A DNA stretch of 5,768 bases from Frankiaceae bacterium (GTDB taxonomy: Bacteria > Actinomycetota > Actinomycetes > JADGOU01), in contig JADGOU010000195.1 of assembly GCA_017882835.1 (NCBI GenBank), forward strand, positions 1-5,768. The letters are read 5' to 3'. The notes beneath the pieces were generated by a model that saw nothing but the letters and a program-made list of their open reading frames with translations, made no database searches and was not told the DNA's origin. Positions within the stretch are counted from its first letter, which is position 1, and each line of letters opens with the position of its first letter. This document shows positions 1-5,171 of this stretch, piece by piece. The position numbers and the translations under genes are program-made.

Positions 1-1095
1 ATCCAGCCACAGACCGAGATCGTCGACCAGAATGGCGTCGCCCGCGGTCGCCGACCGCAGTACCGCCGGCACGTCGGCGTTCTCTACCGTCTGCCACCAC
101 GGCGGCCGGCGCTCGCGGTGCCGGCGCACCCGGGCGGCCCACTCGGCGTCGCCCGGACGATCGGCCGCCGTGGCCAGGTAGGTGACACTCGGCTCGGCGG
201 CGAGCATCCGTTCCGCGATCGCGGACTTGCCGGAACGCGCACCGCCCAGCACGAGCACCCGCCGGGGTGCCGGCCACGCGTTGTGGCCATCGGGCGCAAT
301 AGTGATCGCGGTGCCGTCCCGGGGCGCCTGCACTCCCCAGGCCCGCAGCCGGTCGTCCAGCTCCGGGGGCGCCGGGTTGCCGTGCCCGAGGTGAATGGCG
401 GCCACCCGGGTGCCGGTGGTCACGGCACCGCGCCGACGCAGCTCGGCCACGGTCGCGGCGTACCCCTTCAGGTCGTGGTGGTGCGGACCGGCGTCGCCGG
501 CGTCGCCCGCAGTCTCCTCCAGCAACACCACGTCGTAGGCCGCGTTGCGCACCTCATCCAGCGTGCGCGCGGGCAGCGGACCGGTGTCGGTGGCCCACAG
601 CAGCCGGGTGCCGTCCGGGCCAGTCAGGTCGTAGAGCACCGCCGGCCCGACGGTCGGGGTGGAGTGGGCGGCGGCCAGTACCCGGACGTTGTAGCCACCG
701 ACGCGCAGCCGGTCCCCGGCCTTGACGGCGTGCGGACGCACCGGCTGCTGCTCACCGGCCCACTGGGCCACGCTGGCCAGTACGGCCGGGGGGCCGACGA
801 TGTCGAGTGGATGGCGGGCCTGGGTCCAGCTGCGCCACATCAGCGCCGGCGGACCCCAGTGGTCCGGATGCGCGTGGGTTACCAGCAGATGCCGTACGCC
901 GGCCAGTGACCGCCCTAGCCGGGCCGCCGACCGGGGAGCGTCCGGACCGCACTCAAGCATGAGCGTGCCGTCGACCAGGGCGGCGGTCTGCGCCCGGACT
1001 TCACCGGCCGCCCGCATGGCCGCGCACGAGCGGCATTCGCAGAACGGGTTGGGCCACCCGTCGGCCGACCCGGTGCCCAGCAGGAGCACGTCCAT
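1..1095 (-). CDS. cobU: Metallo-beta-lactamase domain fused to CobU (adenosylcobinamide kinase/guanylyltransferase), 3' end cut by window edge
   Basis: The frame is open from an ATG at 1095 to the left edge, giving 365 residues without a stop. Residues 1-~275 form a metallo-beta-lactamase fold: LGTGSADG at 6-13, the zinc motif HAHPDH at 74-79, H144, ATDTG with D170, and HLGH at 235-238. A C-x-C-x2-C cluster at 19-24 resembles the extra zinc site of PhnP-type phosphodiesterases. Residues ~279 onward are CobU: Walker A GGARSGKS at 284-291, an HRERRPPWW block at 326-334 whose His matches the guanylylated His region of CobU, and ILVDDLGLWL at 355-364. CobU phosphorylates adenosylcobinamide and transfers GMP to it late in cytosolic cobalamin assembly. 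About half of the usual CobU length is visible. I recall the same fusion in other actinobacteria. The role of the hydrolase domain is unknown; a phosphatase or phosphodiesterase step in nucleotide-loop assembly is my inference. No Shine-Dalgarno sequence precedes the ATG; see the promoter at 1102-1107. Confidence 0.93.
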   Translation of the reverse strand, partial: MDVLLLGTGSADGWPNPFCECRSCAAMRAAGEVRAQTAALVDGTLMLECGPDAPRSAARLGRSLAGVRHLLVTHAHPDHWGPPALMWRSWTQARHPLDIVGPPAVLASVAQWAGEQQPVRPHAVKAGDRLRVGGYNVRVLAAAHSTPTVGPAVLYDLTGPDGTRLLWATDTGPLPARTLDEVRNAAYDVVLLEETAGDAGDAGPHHHDLKGYAATVAELRRRGAVTTGTRVAAIHLGHGNPAPPELDDRLRAWGVQAPRDGTAITIAPDGHNAWPAPRRVLVLGGARSGKSAIAERMLAAEPSVTYLATAADRPGDAEWAARVRRHRERRPPWWQTVENADVPAVLRSATAGDAILVDDLGLWLD

Positions 1096-1101
1096 AGCCA
1101 G

Positions 1102-1107
1102 ACCGTA
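1102..1107 (-). promoter_or_regulatory. Candidate -10 element for a leaderless cobU-fusion transcript
   Basis: On the minus strand TACGGT (pattern TAnnnT) lies exactly 6 nt before the ATG at 1095, and no purine-rich ribosome binding site is present. An actinobacterial -10 at this distance would start the transcript at or next to the A of the ATG. No convincing -35 is visible 16-18 nt further upstream. The same arrangement occurs in front of the aldo/keto reductase gene. Confidence 0.4.
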
Positions 1108-1190
1108 GCGAGGGGTCGGCACTAACCTGGCGAGGGCGCCGGCACGGCAAAGCGGAGCCCGGCGGTTGCCCTGACTGAGGCACAAAGGCA

Positions 1191-1196
1191 AGGGAG
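1191..1196 (+). promoter_or_regulatory. Ribosome binding site of the 80-residue small protein
   Basis: AGGGAG ends 7 nt before the ATG at 1204, which is ideal Shine-Dalgarno spacing and fixes the start. An overlapping ATG-like start in another frame at 1199 is not supported by it. The 108-bp divergent spacer (1096-1203) must hold the promoters of both flanking genes; no clear -35/-10 pair for the plus strand could be identified. Confidence 0.75.
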
Positions 1197-1203
1197 CAGT
1201 GCG

Positions 1204-1446
1204 ATGGCCTGGACGTGGCGGTATGAGGCCGAGGGCGGTGCGCCGGTCGACCCGGCCGAGGCGTTGGCGGCCGAGGCCCCGGCGGCCGAGGCCCCGGCGG
1301 CCGAGGCGTTCCCCACCCAGGCCGACGCCGAGACCTGGCTCGGGGAGAACTGGCGCGAGCTGCGGCACGCCGGCGTGTTCCAGGTCAGCCTGCTCGACGG
1401 CGAGCGGGTGGTGTACGGCGGGATGAGCCTGAGCGCGCCGGACTGA
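1204..1446 (+). CDS. Small conserved actinobacterial protein of unknown function (80 aa) with Ala/Glu/Pro repeat
   Basis: The protein starts MAWTWRYEAEGG and ends with a compact domain: FPTQADAETWLGENWREL at about 36-53, then a VSLLDGERVVYGGMSL segment at about 61-76. This resembles a small, widespread actinobacterial family that begins MAWTWRYE and ends near YGPMSL, which I remember as hypothetical proteins with no known activity. It has no signal peptide or membrane helix and is acidic, so it is probably cytosolic. Residues 20-35 are an AEAPA repeat (see the repeat at 1267-1307), where relatives, as I recall, have a short acidic linker of variable length. The start is well supported by AGGGAG. 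It is transcribed away from the cobU fusion and convergently with the glycosidase-like gene, whose stop lies only 23 bp beyond its own. No function is assigned. Confidence 0.88.
   Translation: MAWTWRYEAEGGAPVDPAEALAAEAPAAEAPAAEAFPTQADAETWLGENWRELRHAGVFQVSLLDGERVVYGGMSLSAPD
1267..1307 (+). repeat. In-frame 15-bp tandem repeat (about 2.7 copies)
   Basis: The unit GCGGCCGAGGCCCCG occurs perfectly at 1267-1281 and 1282-1296, with an 11-bp partial copy at 1297-1307. Each copy encodes AAEAP. The preceding codons (gcc gag gcg ttg, 1255-1266) look like a diverged further copy. Because the unit is a multiple of three, copy number can change without breaking the reading frame. Confidence 0.9.
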
Positions 1447-1469
1447 GCGGGCGCAACTGAGCGGTTCGA

Positions 1470-3140
1470 TCAGGTCTTGCCGGCCGGCGGCATCGCCGGC
1501 AGCGCCTCCGCGGTGTAGGTGCACCCCGGGTTCCAGAGCAGGAAGCTCTGGATGCCGTCGTCAAAGGTGCCCTTGATCTGCGCCGCCACCTCGGGCACGC
1601 CGTAGTGCACGCCGAGGGAGAAATCCTGCAGCCACGGGACCACCTTGGCGGCGGTGCCGTCGGACTTGGCCTGAAAGTCCTTCAGCGAGCGGACCACGAT
1701 GTCGTAGGGCTGGGCGTTGGGGTTGGCCACGTTGTACTCGCCCTTGGCCCAGTGCGACGGGTACACCATCGGGGCGACGTAGTCGGAGCTGCGCGCGATT
1801 GCGCCCACGTCCTGGGCGATCTCCTTGGGGCGGGTGGCGGCGATCCCAAACACCGAGATGCCCAGGTAGCTGCCTTCGGCGCGGACGGCCTTGCGGGTGT
1901 CAGCGATGAAGGAGGAGATCGAGTCCTCCGGCGTACCCTCCAGCCCCGGGAAGCTCATTCTGGGCAGCGGGCCGTCGGGCCGGCGGATGTAGTCGTAGAG
2001 GATGTCGTCGAAGCCGGCCTTGGCCGCCTCGGTGGCGATGTCGATGTTGTACTTGCGCACGTCGGGGTTGGCGAAGTTCGTGAACGAGATCTTTCCATAC
2101 GTGCTGGCGTACGGCTGGCCGTCGGCAGCCTGGATCACCATGTCGTGCCGACCGCTGTTCCAGGCCCACTGGGCGAGCTTGGGGTCGCGAAAGGCGACGA
2201 TGCGGCCGACGACACGGATGTTGGCCTTGTGCAGCTCGTCGATGGTGGCCTTCAGGTCGTAGATCTTGCTGCCCGCCCCGGCCTGCTGCGCCAGCGGCAC
2301 CCGGGAGTTGTAGCCGATCACTCCGTCCTCGTCCTTGATGTCGAGTTCGACGGTGTCGATCTTGTGCTGCTTGGCCAGCTCGAGCACCGGCTGGCGGAGC
2401 TTGTCGTAGGCCCAGGCCAGCGACGTCATGTGGACGCCGCGCATCTCCGGATGCGTCACGTTGACGGCCACGTCCTGGGCAGTGACGTTGCCGGCGGCGT
2501 CGGTGGCGGCGAGGTGCACGCCGCCCGGCGGCCGGTCGTAGCGCAGCCGGAACGCCCCCTTGTCCAGGCTGACCGGCTTGCCGTCCGCGGTCAGCTTGGC
2601 CTGCTCCACCTTGCCGGTGATGGTCACGGCGTCCTTGATCCCGACGTTCTTCGGGACACTGACGTCGAGCCGTGGCGGCGTGGTGTCGACGGTGAACGAG
2701 CGCGTCGCGGTCTTCGAGCCGAACGGCAGCGGGCCGGTACCGACGGCCTCCAGCCGGTGTCGGCCGTCGGTCAGCCCGGCGGGGGTAAGCGCGAAGCCAT
2801 TGCCGTCCGGCTGCAGCGCCACTGGCCTTCCGTCCAACGTGACCTTGGGCGGATCGTTGCGGTTGCCGGTGACGTGCAGCCGCAGGTCCTTGACGGCGGC
2901 GGCGCTGAGCACCGTGCCGTCCTTGAGCCCGCTCACCTCCGGGCCGCCGCTGGTGGCGGCGATGGTGGTGGGAACGGCAACCACGGCGACGGCCAGCACG
3001 CCGAGCAGCACGGTCGCCCGGCGAGTGAGGCGGAACCGACGGTGGCCGAATCGGAGTCGAGCGGGCACGGGCTTCCTCACGGCGGGAGGCGGGGAGTCCG
3101 GAGCAGGGACGACGGTCAGCTCCCGCGGGGAGGTACGCAT
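1470..3140 (-). CDS. Membrane-anchored putative glycoside hydrolase (DUF4015) with Ig-like domains
   Basis: This 556-residue protein is read from the ATG at 3140. Residues ~1-40 are a Pro/Arg-rich cytosolic tail. A hydrophobic helix at ~43-61 preceded by Arg residues is a signal anchor, so the rest lies outside the cell. Residues ~69-229 look like two Ig-like beta domains (DTTPP near 152, ATDAAGNVTAQ near 212). From ~234 (RGVHMTSLAW) to the end is a DUF4015 domain, a putative glycosidase TIM barrel: VELDIKDEDG at 264-273, FDDILYDYIRRPDG at 377-390, DYVAPMVYPSHW at 453-464 and LWNPGCTYT at 535-543. The acidic residues in the first two motifs are the likely active site; the substrate, probably a cell-wall or environmental polysaccharide, is unknown. 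The frame is open to 3383, but the extra 81 residues are Arg-rich and read like untranslated sequence. A GTG at 3161 is a second possible start. The gene is divergent from the aldo/keto reductase. Confidence 0.88.
   Translation of the reverse strand: MRTSPRELTVVPAPDSPPPAVRKPVPARLRFGHRRFRLTRRATVLLGVLAVAVVAVPTTIAATSGGPEVSGLKDGTVLSAAAVKDLRLHVTGNRNDPPKVTLDGRPVALQPDGNGFALTPAGLTDGRHRLEAVGTGPLPFGSKTATRSFTVDTTPPRLDVSVPKNVGIKDAVTITGKVEQAKLTADGKPVSLDKGAFRLRYDRPPGGVHLAATDAAGNVTAQDVAVNVTHPEMRGVHMTSLAWAYDKLRQPVLELAKQHKIDTVELDIKDEDGVIGYNSRVPLAQQAGAGSKIYDLKATIDELHKANIRVVGRIVAFRDPKLAQWAWNSGRHDMVIQAADGQPYASTYGKISFTNFANPDVRKYNIDIATEAAKAGFDDILYDYIRRPDGPLPRMSFPGLEGTPEDSISSFIADTRKAVRAEGSYLGISVFGIAATRPKEIAQDVGAIARSSDYVAPMVYPSHWAKGEYNVANPNAQPYDIVVRSLKDFQAKSDGTAAKVVPWLQDFSLGVHYGVPEVAAQIKGTFDDGIQSFLLWNPGCTYTAEALPAMPPAGKT
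1483..1500. terminator. Weak hairpin at the convergent 3' ends of the small protein and glycosidase-like genes
   Basis: GCCGGC (1483-1488) and GCCGGC (1495-1500) can pair around a 6-nt loop, just past the small-protein stop and inside the last codons of the opposite gene. There is no T-run on either side, so an intrinsic terminator is possible but not well supported. Similar GCCGGC pairs arise by chance in this composition. Confidence 0.2.
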
Positions 3141-3159
3141 CGGCTGGCCGGTGCCCGAC

Positions 3160-3165
3160 ACCGTA
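3160..3165 (-). promoter_or_regulatory. Possible -10 element for the glycosidase-like gene
   Basis: TACGGT, the same hexamer seen before the cobU fusion, lies 19 nt upstream of the ATG at 3140. Used as a -10 it would give a leader of roughly 12 nt. No good -35 is visible. It overlaps the GTG at 3161, so use of this promoter would argue for the ATG at 3140 as the start. Confidence 0.25.
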
Positions 3166-3269
3166 TCCCGGCCACGCCACGCCGCTTTGTCGCCACGCCG
3201 CGCCCTGCCGGCGTACCCGGTACCCGCTGCGGGTGGTTGGCGGGGTAGCCGGCGCGGGCCGGCCGTCGC

Positions 3270-3332
3270 GATCGTGGTGCGCGCAGTGCTCGCTCGGACG
3301 GCGTGTCGCGGACACCAGCAAGCACCACGATC
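3270..3332. repeat. 11-bp perfect inverted repeat with 41-bp spacer
   Basis: The arms are GATCGTGGTGC (3270-3280) and its exact reverse complement GCACCACGATC (3322-3332). Arm centres lie 52 bp apart, close to five helical turns. Just inside, TGCT (3287-3290) can pair with AGCA (3317-3320), and the 13-bp palindrome at 3303-3315 sits between them, so a long imperfect hairpin is also possible. The right arm is followed by a second ACCACG. A pair of regulator sites or a structured leader are both plausible. Confidence 0.75.
3303..3315. promoter_or_regulatory. 13-bp palindrome, possible operator
   Basis: GTGTC-GCG-GACAC has perfect 5-bp arms around a 3-bp centre, lying about midway in the divergent intergenic region. 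I do not recognise it as the box of a specific known regulator. It may be an operator for either gene or the tip of the larger hairpin formed by the surrounding inverted repeat. Confidence 0.35.
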
Positions 3333-3426
3333 ACCACGGGGGCTGCGGCGGGGGCACCGCGGGCGGCTGATTGCACAGATCACGGAGGCCGCCTAACCCC
3401 CACGAACTTATGACGCCGACCACTAC

Positions 3427-3432
3427 TAAGGT
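3427..3432 (+). promoter_or_regulatory. Candidate -10 element for a leaderless aldo/keto reductase transcript
   Basis: TAAGGT (pattern TAnnnT) lies exactly 6 nt before the ATG at 3439, the same spacing as at the cobU fusion. The intervening ccgggg is too close to the ATG to be a normal Shine-Dalgarno site. A short near-palindrome (GACC at 3418-3421, GGTC at 3430-3433) straddles the element and could allow repression. No strong -35 is visible. Confidence 0.45.
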
Positions 3433-3438
3433 CCGGGG

Positions 3439-4419
3439 ATGGAGTTTCGGCGTCTCGGCGGCAGCGGTCTGCACATCAGCGAGCTGGCCTACGGCAACTG
3501 GCTCACGCACGGCTCCCAGGTCGAGGAGGACGCCGCCACGGCCTGCGTCCGCACGGCTATCGACGCCGGCATCACCACCTTCGACACGGCCGACGTCTAC
3601 GCCGAGACCAAGGCGGAGTCGGTGCTGGGTCGGGCGCTGGCCGGCGTCCGGCGGGAGTCCTACGAGCTGTGCACCAAGGTCTACTGGCCGACCGGGCCGG
3701 GCCGCAACGACCGAGGCCTGTCTCGCAAGCATGTGATCGAGTCCTGCCACGCCTCGCTGCGACGGCTGCAGACCGACTACGTCGACCTCTACCAGGCCCA
3801 CCGGTACGACGTGGAGACGCCGCTGGAGGAGACCCTGCGCGCGTTCGACGATCTGGTTCGCGACGGCAAGGTGCTTTACGTCGGGGTGTCGGAGTGGCGC
3901 GCCGACCAGGTCGCCGCAGCCCTGACGCTCGCCGACGAGATGGGTTTCGACCGGATCATCTCCAGCCAGCCGCAGTACTCGATGCTGTGGCGGGTCATCG
4001 AGGCCGAGGTGCTGCCGCTGTGCGAACGCGAGGGCGTCGGCCAGATCGTCTGGTCCCCGTTGGCCGGTGGCGTGCTGACCGGCAAGTACGCGCCCGGCGA
4101 GCCCGTGCCCGAAGGCTCTCGGGCAACCGACCCGACCGGCTCCCAATTCTTGCGCCGCATGCTCACCGACGATGTGCTGACGGCGGTCGCGCAGTTGGCG
4201 CCGCTGGCCGCCGACGCGGGGCTCTCGCTGGCGCAGCTATCGTTGGCGTGGGTGCTGCAGCGCCCCGGCGTGTCGGCCGCGATCATCGGGGCTACCCGGC
4301 CCGAGCAGGTGGCGGAAAACGTCAAGGCGGTCGGCGTCCGGCTCGACGAGGACCTGATGCGCCGGATCGACAACGTACTCGACCCGGTCGTTGAGCGCGA
4401 CCCGGCCAAGACTGGCTGA
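3439..4419 (+). CDS. Aldo/keto reductase, Kv-beta/YghZ-like family
   Basis: This 326-residue NADPH-dependent oxidoreductase has the expected length and order of motifs. The catalytic tetrad is complete: D49 and Y54 in FDTADVY, K80 in CTKVYW, and H121 in YQAHRYD. Cofactor-binding segments are SQPQYSML at 176-183, SPLAGGVLTGKY at 206-217 and GATRPEQVAEN at 284-294. The start MEFRRLGGSGLHISEL is typical of the AKR group that includes potassium-channel beta subunits and bacterial YghZ-like reductases. It should reduce aldehydes or ketones to alcohols in the cytosol; the physiological substrate cannot be read from the sequence. It is divergent from the glycosidase-like gene and may share its regulatory region, which loosely suggests a link to sugar or glycoside metabolism (inference). 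It converges on the DUF3043 gene, with 21 bp between the stop codons. Confidence 0.95.
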   Translation: MEFRRLGGSGLHISELAYGNWLTHGSQVEEDAATACVRTAIDAGITTFDTADVYAETKAESVLGRALAGVRRESYELCTKVYWPTGPGRNDRGLSRKHVIESCHASLRRLQTDYVDLYQAHRYDVETPLEETLRAFDDLVRDGKVLYVGVSEWRADQVAAALTLADEMGFDRIISSQPQYSMLWRVIEAEVLPLCEREGVGQIVWSPLAGGVLTGKYAPGEPVPEGSRATDPTGSQFLRRMLTDDVLTAVAQLAPLAADAGLSLAQLSLAWVLQRPGVSAAIIGATRPEQVAENVKAVGVRLDEDLMRRIDNVLDPVVERDPAKTG

Positions 4420-4421
4420 CG

Positions 4422-4440
4422 GCTGCCAGCGGCTCGCAGC
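4422..4440. terminator. Weak bidirectional hairpin between convergent genes
   Basis: GCTGC (4422-4426) can pair with GCAGC (4436-4440) around a 9-nt loop, exactly filling the 21-bp gap between the aldo/keto reductase and DUF3043 stops. The position suits a shared terminator, but the stem is short and no T-run follows. Confidence 0.25.
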
Positions 4441-5085
4441 TCAGGGTCGCTGACCGACCGAGACCTTCGGCGGGGGCACCCGTAGCCGGCGCATCTGGCT
4501 CGCCCGGGTAATGCTGTAGAAGACCAGCCCGCCCATCCGGCCGTCGTACTCGGGAAAGCGGGTTCGCGCGGTGCGGCGCACCAGCAGCCCTAGCCACACT
4601 GAGTCCGCCACCATGATGATCACCATGATGAACCACATCGCCACCGAGGCGGTCCGCACGAACGGCACCCGCACGAGCGTGCCGACGAACAGGACCACTG
4701 CCGCGATCAGGAACAGCGACAGCGCGTTGCGCCGGGAGTCCACCACGTCGCGCACCAGCCGGCGTACCGGTCCGGCGTCGCGGGCCGGCAGATAGCGCTC
4801 GTCCCCGCGGCGCAGGCCCTCCCGAGCCCGTTGGCGCTTCGCCCGCGCCTCGTCCCGGTTGAGCCGAGCGGCCTCCTTGCGGTTCGCCGGTGCGTGGGCC
4901 GGGCCGCGACGGTGCCGCTGCGCCTCGCTGCGCTTGGGTGTGGGGCGACCCTTGCCGACCGGGCGCCCCGAGCGCTCCGGCTGCTCGGGGCGCGCCATCG
5001 GATGCGCTCCGTCGGCGTGGGCCACGGGCTGCTGATCAACTGGACGACGTCTTACGCCGGGCAGCCGGACGGCCGGCAGTTTCAC
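4441..5085 (-). CDS. DUF3043 family two-helix membrane protein
   Basis: The product is 214 residues from the GTG at 5085. It has a basic N-terminal half with the family hallmark GKGRPTPKRSEAQ at ~44-56, an Arg/Lys/Ala-rich charged stretch at ~65-93 that is probably helical, and GDERYLPARDAGPVRRLVRDVVDSR at 94-118. Two hydrophobic helices follow at ~121-140 and ~146-168, then a basic tail with RFPEY and ITRASQMRRLRVPPP. These match DUF3043, an actinobacterial membrane protein family of unknown function; I recall a member beside cobalamin genes in Mycobacterium. The start is uncertain. GTG 5085 overlaps the upstream 29-codon ORF stop (GTGA) but has no clear ribosome site. ATG 4998 has GGAG 8 nt upstream and would give a 185-residue product that keeps all family motifs. 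The segment between the two starts has weaker third-position G/C bias than the rest. Confidence 0.88.
   Translation of the reverse strand: MKLPAVRLPGVRRRPVDQQPVAHADGAHPMARPEQPERSGRPVGKGRPTPKRSEAQRHRRGPAHAPANRKEAARLNRDEARAKRQRAREGLRRGDERYLPARDAGPVRRLVRDVVDSRRNALSLFLIAAVVLFVGTLVRVPFVRTASVAMWFIMVIIMVADSVWLGLLVRRTARTRFPEYDGRMGGLVFYSITRASQMRRLRVPPPKVSVGQRP
4609..4632. repeat. 12-bp tandem duplication inside the DUF3043 gene
   Basis: CACCATGATGAT (4609-4620) is followed directly by CACCATGATGAA (4621-4632), differing only at the last base. On the coding (minus) strand this gives the repeated IMV residues in FIMVIIMVA within the second membrane helix. The duplication keeps the frame. Confidence 0.7.
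5007..5010 (-). promoter_or_regulatory. Shine-Dalgarno site supporting an alternative DUF3043 start at 4998
   Basis: GGAG on the minus strand ends 8 nt before the ATG at 4998. This is better placed than anything upstream of the GTG at 5085 and would begin the protein at MARPEQPERS. Confidence 0.4.
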
Positions 5086-5171
5086 GAGTCAGCCCAGCGG
5101 TCGAGCACCAGCCGGGCCAGCAGTGTCAACTCGACGCCTGCCGGCAGGTCGAGATCGACGAGGCTGGCCAT
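5082..5171 (-). CDS. Possible 29-residue ORF translationally coupled to DUF3043
   Basis: Read from the ATG at 5171, the peptide begins MASLVDLDLPAGVEL and ends LLARLVLDRWADS. Its stop overlaps the DUF3043 start in a GTGA junction (5085-5082). Third codon positions are almost all G or C, and the composition looks like real protein. The same frame upstream, open to an ATG at 5327, reads as Arg-rich noise with poor codons. A GGAG lies only 1 nt before the ATG, too close to act as a normal ribosome site. I do not recognise a family. It may be a real short leader or coupled peptide, the surviving end of a larger gene, or chance. Confidence 0.35.
   Translation of the reverse strand: MASLVDLDLPAGVELTLLARLVLDRWADS

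Larger units (their letters stand above)
3141..3438. other. Divergent intergenic region between the glycosidase-like and aldo/keto reductase genes
   Basis: This 298-bp region carries no convincing gene. The minus-strand frame of the glycosidase gene happens to stay open through most of it, but the translation is a run of Arg/Pro/Ala residues without family features. The region contains the 11-bp inverted repeat at 3270-3332, the nested palindrome at 3303-3315, and candidate -10 elements close to each gene (3160-3165 minus, 3427-3432 plus). It therefore looks like a regulatory region serving both directions. Confidence 0.6.

Noticed and set aside
118..909. Long plus-strand open frame (263 codons) opposite the cobU fusion
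   Set aside because: It lies entirely antisense to a clearly recognised gene, its translation is Arg/Gly/His/Val-rich with no family features, and long antisense frames are expected in very GC-rich DNA.
1605..3248. 547-codon plus-strand open frame opposite the glycosidase-like gene
   Set aside because: It is a mirror of the strong codon bias of the minus-strand gene. The translation is low-complexity GDV/LVHA-rich sequence without domains, while the minus strand has a recognisable signal anchor and DUF4015 motifs.
1900..3321. 473-codon minus-strand frame overlapping the glycosidase-like gene
   Set aside because: It is an out-of-frame shadow of the same gene with a strongly Arg/Gln/Pro-rich translation and no domain.
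3141..3383. N-terminal 81-residue extension of the glycosidase-like protein
   Set aside because: The frame is open, but the translation is Arg/Pro/Ala noise, it covers the inverted repeat, and the ATG at 3140 gives a normal short basic tail before the signal anchor.
3331..4146. 271-codon minus-strand frame opposite the aldo/keto reductase
   Set aside because: It is antisense to a gene with a complete catalytic tetrad and has no recognisable features of its own.
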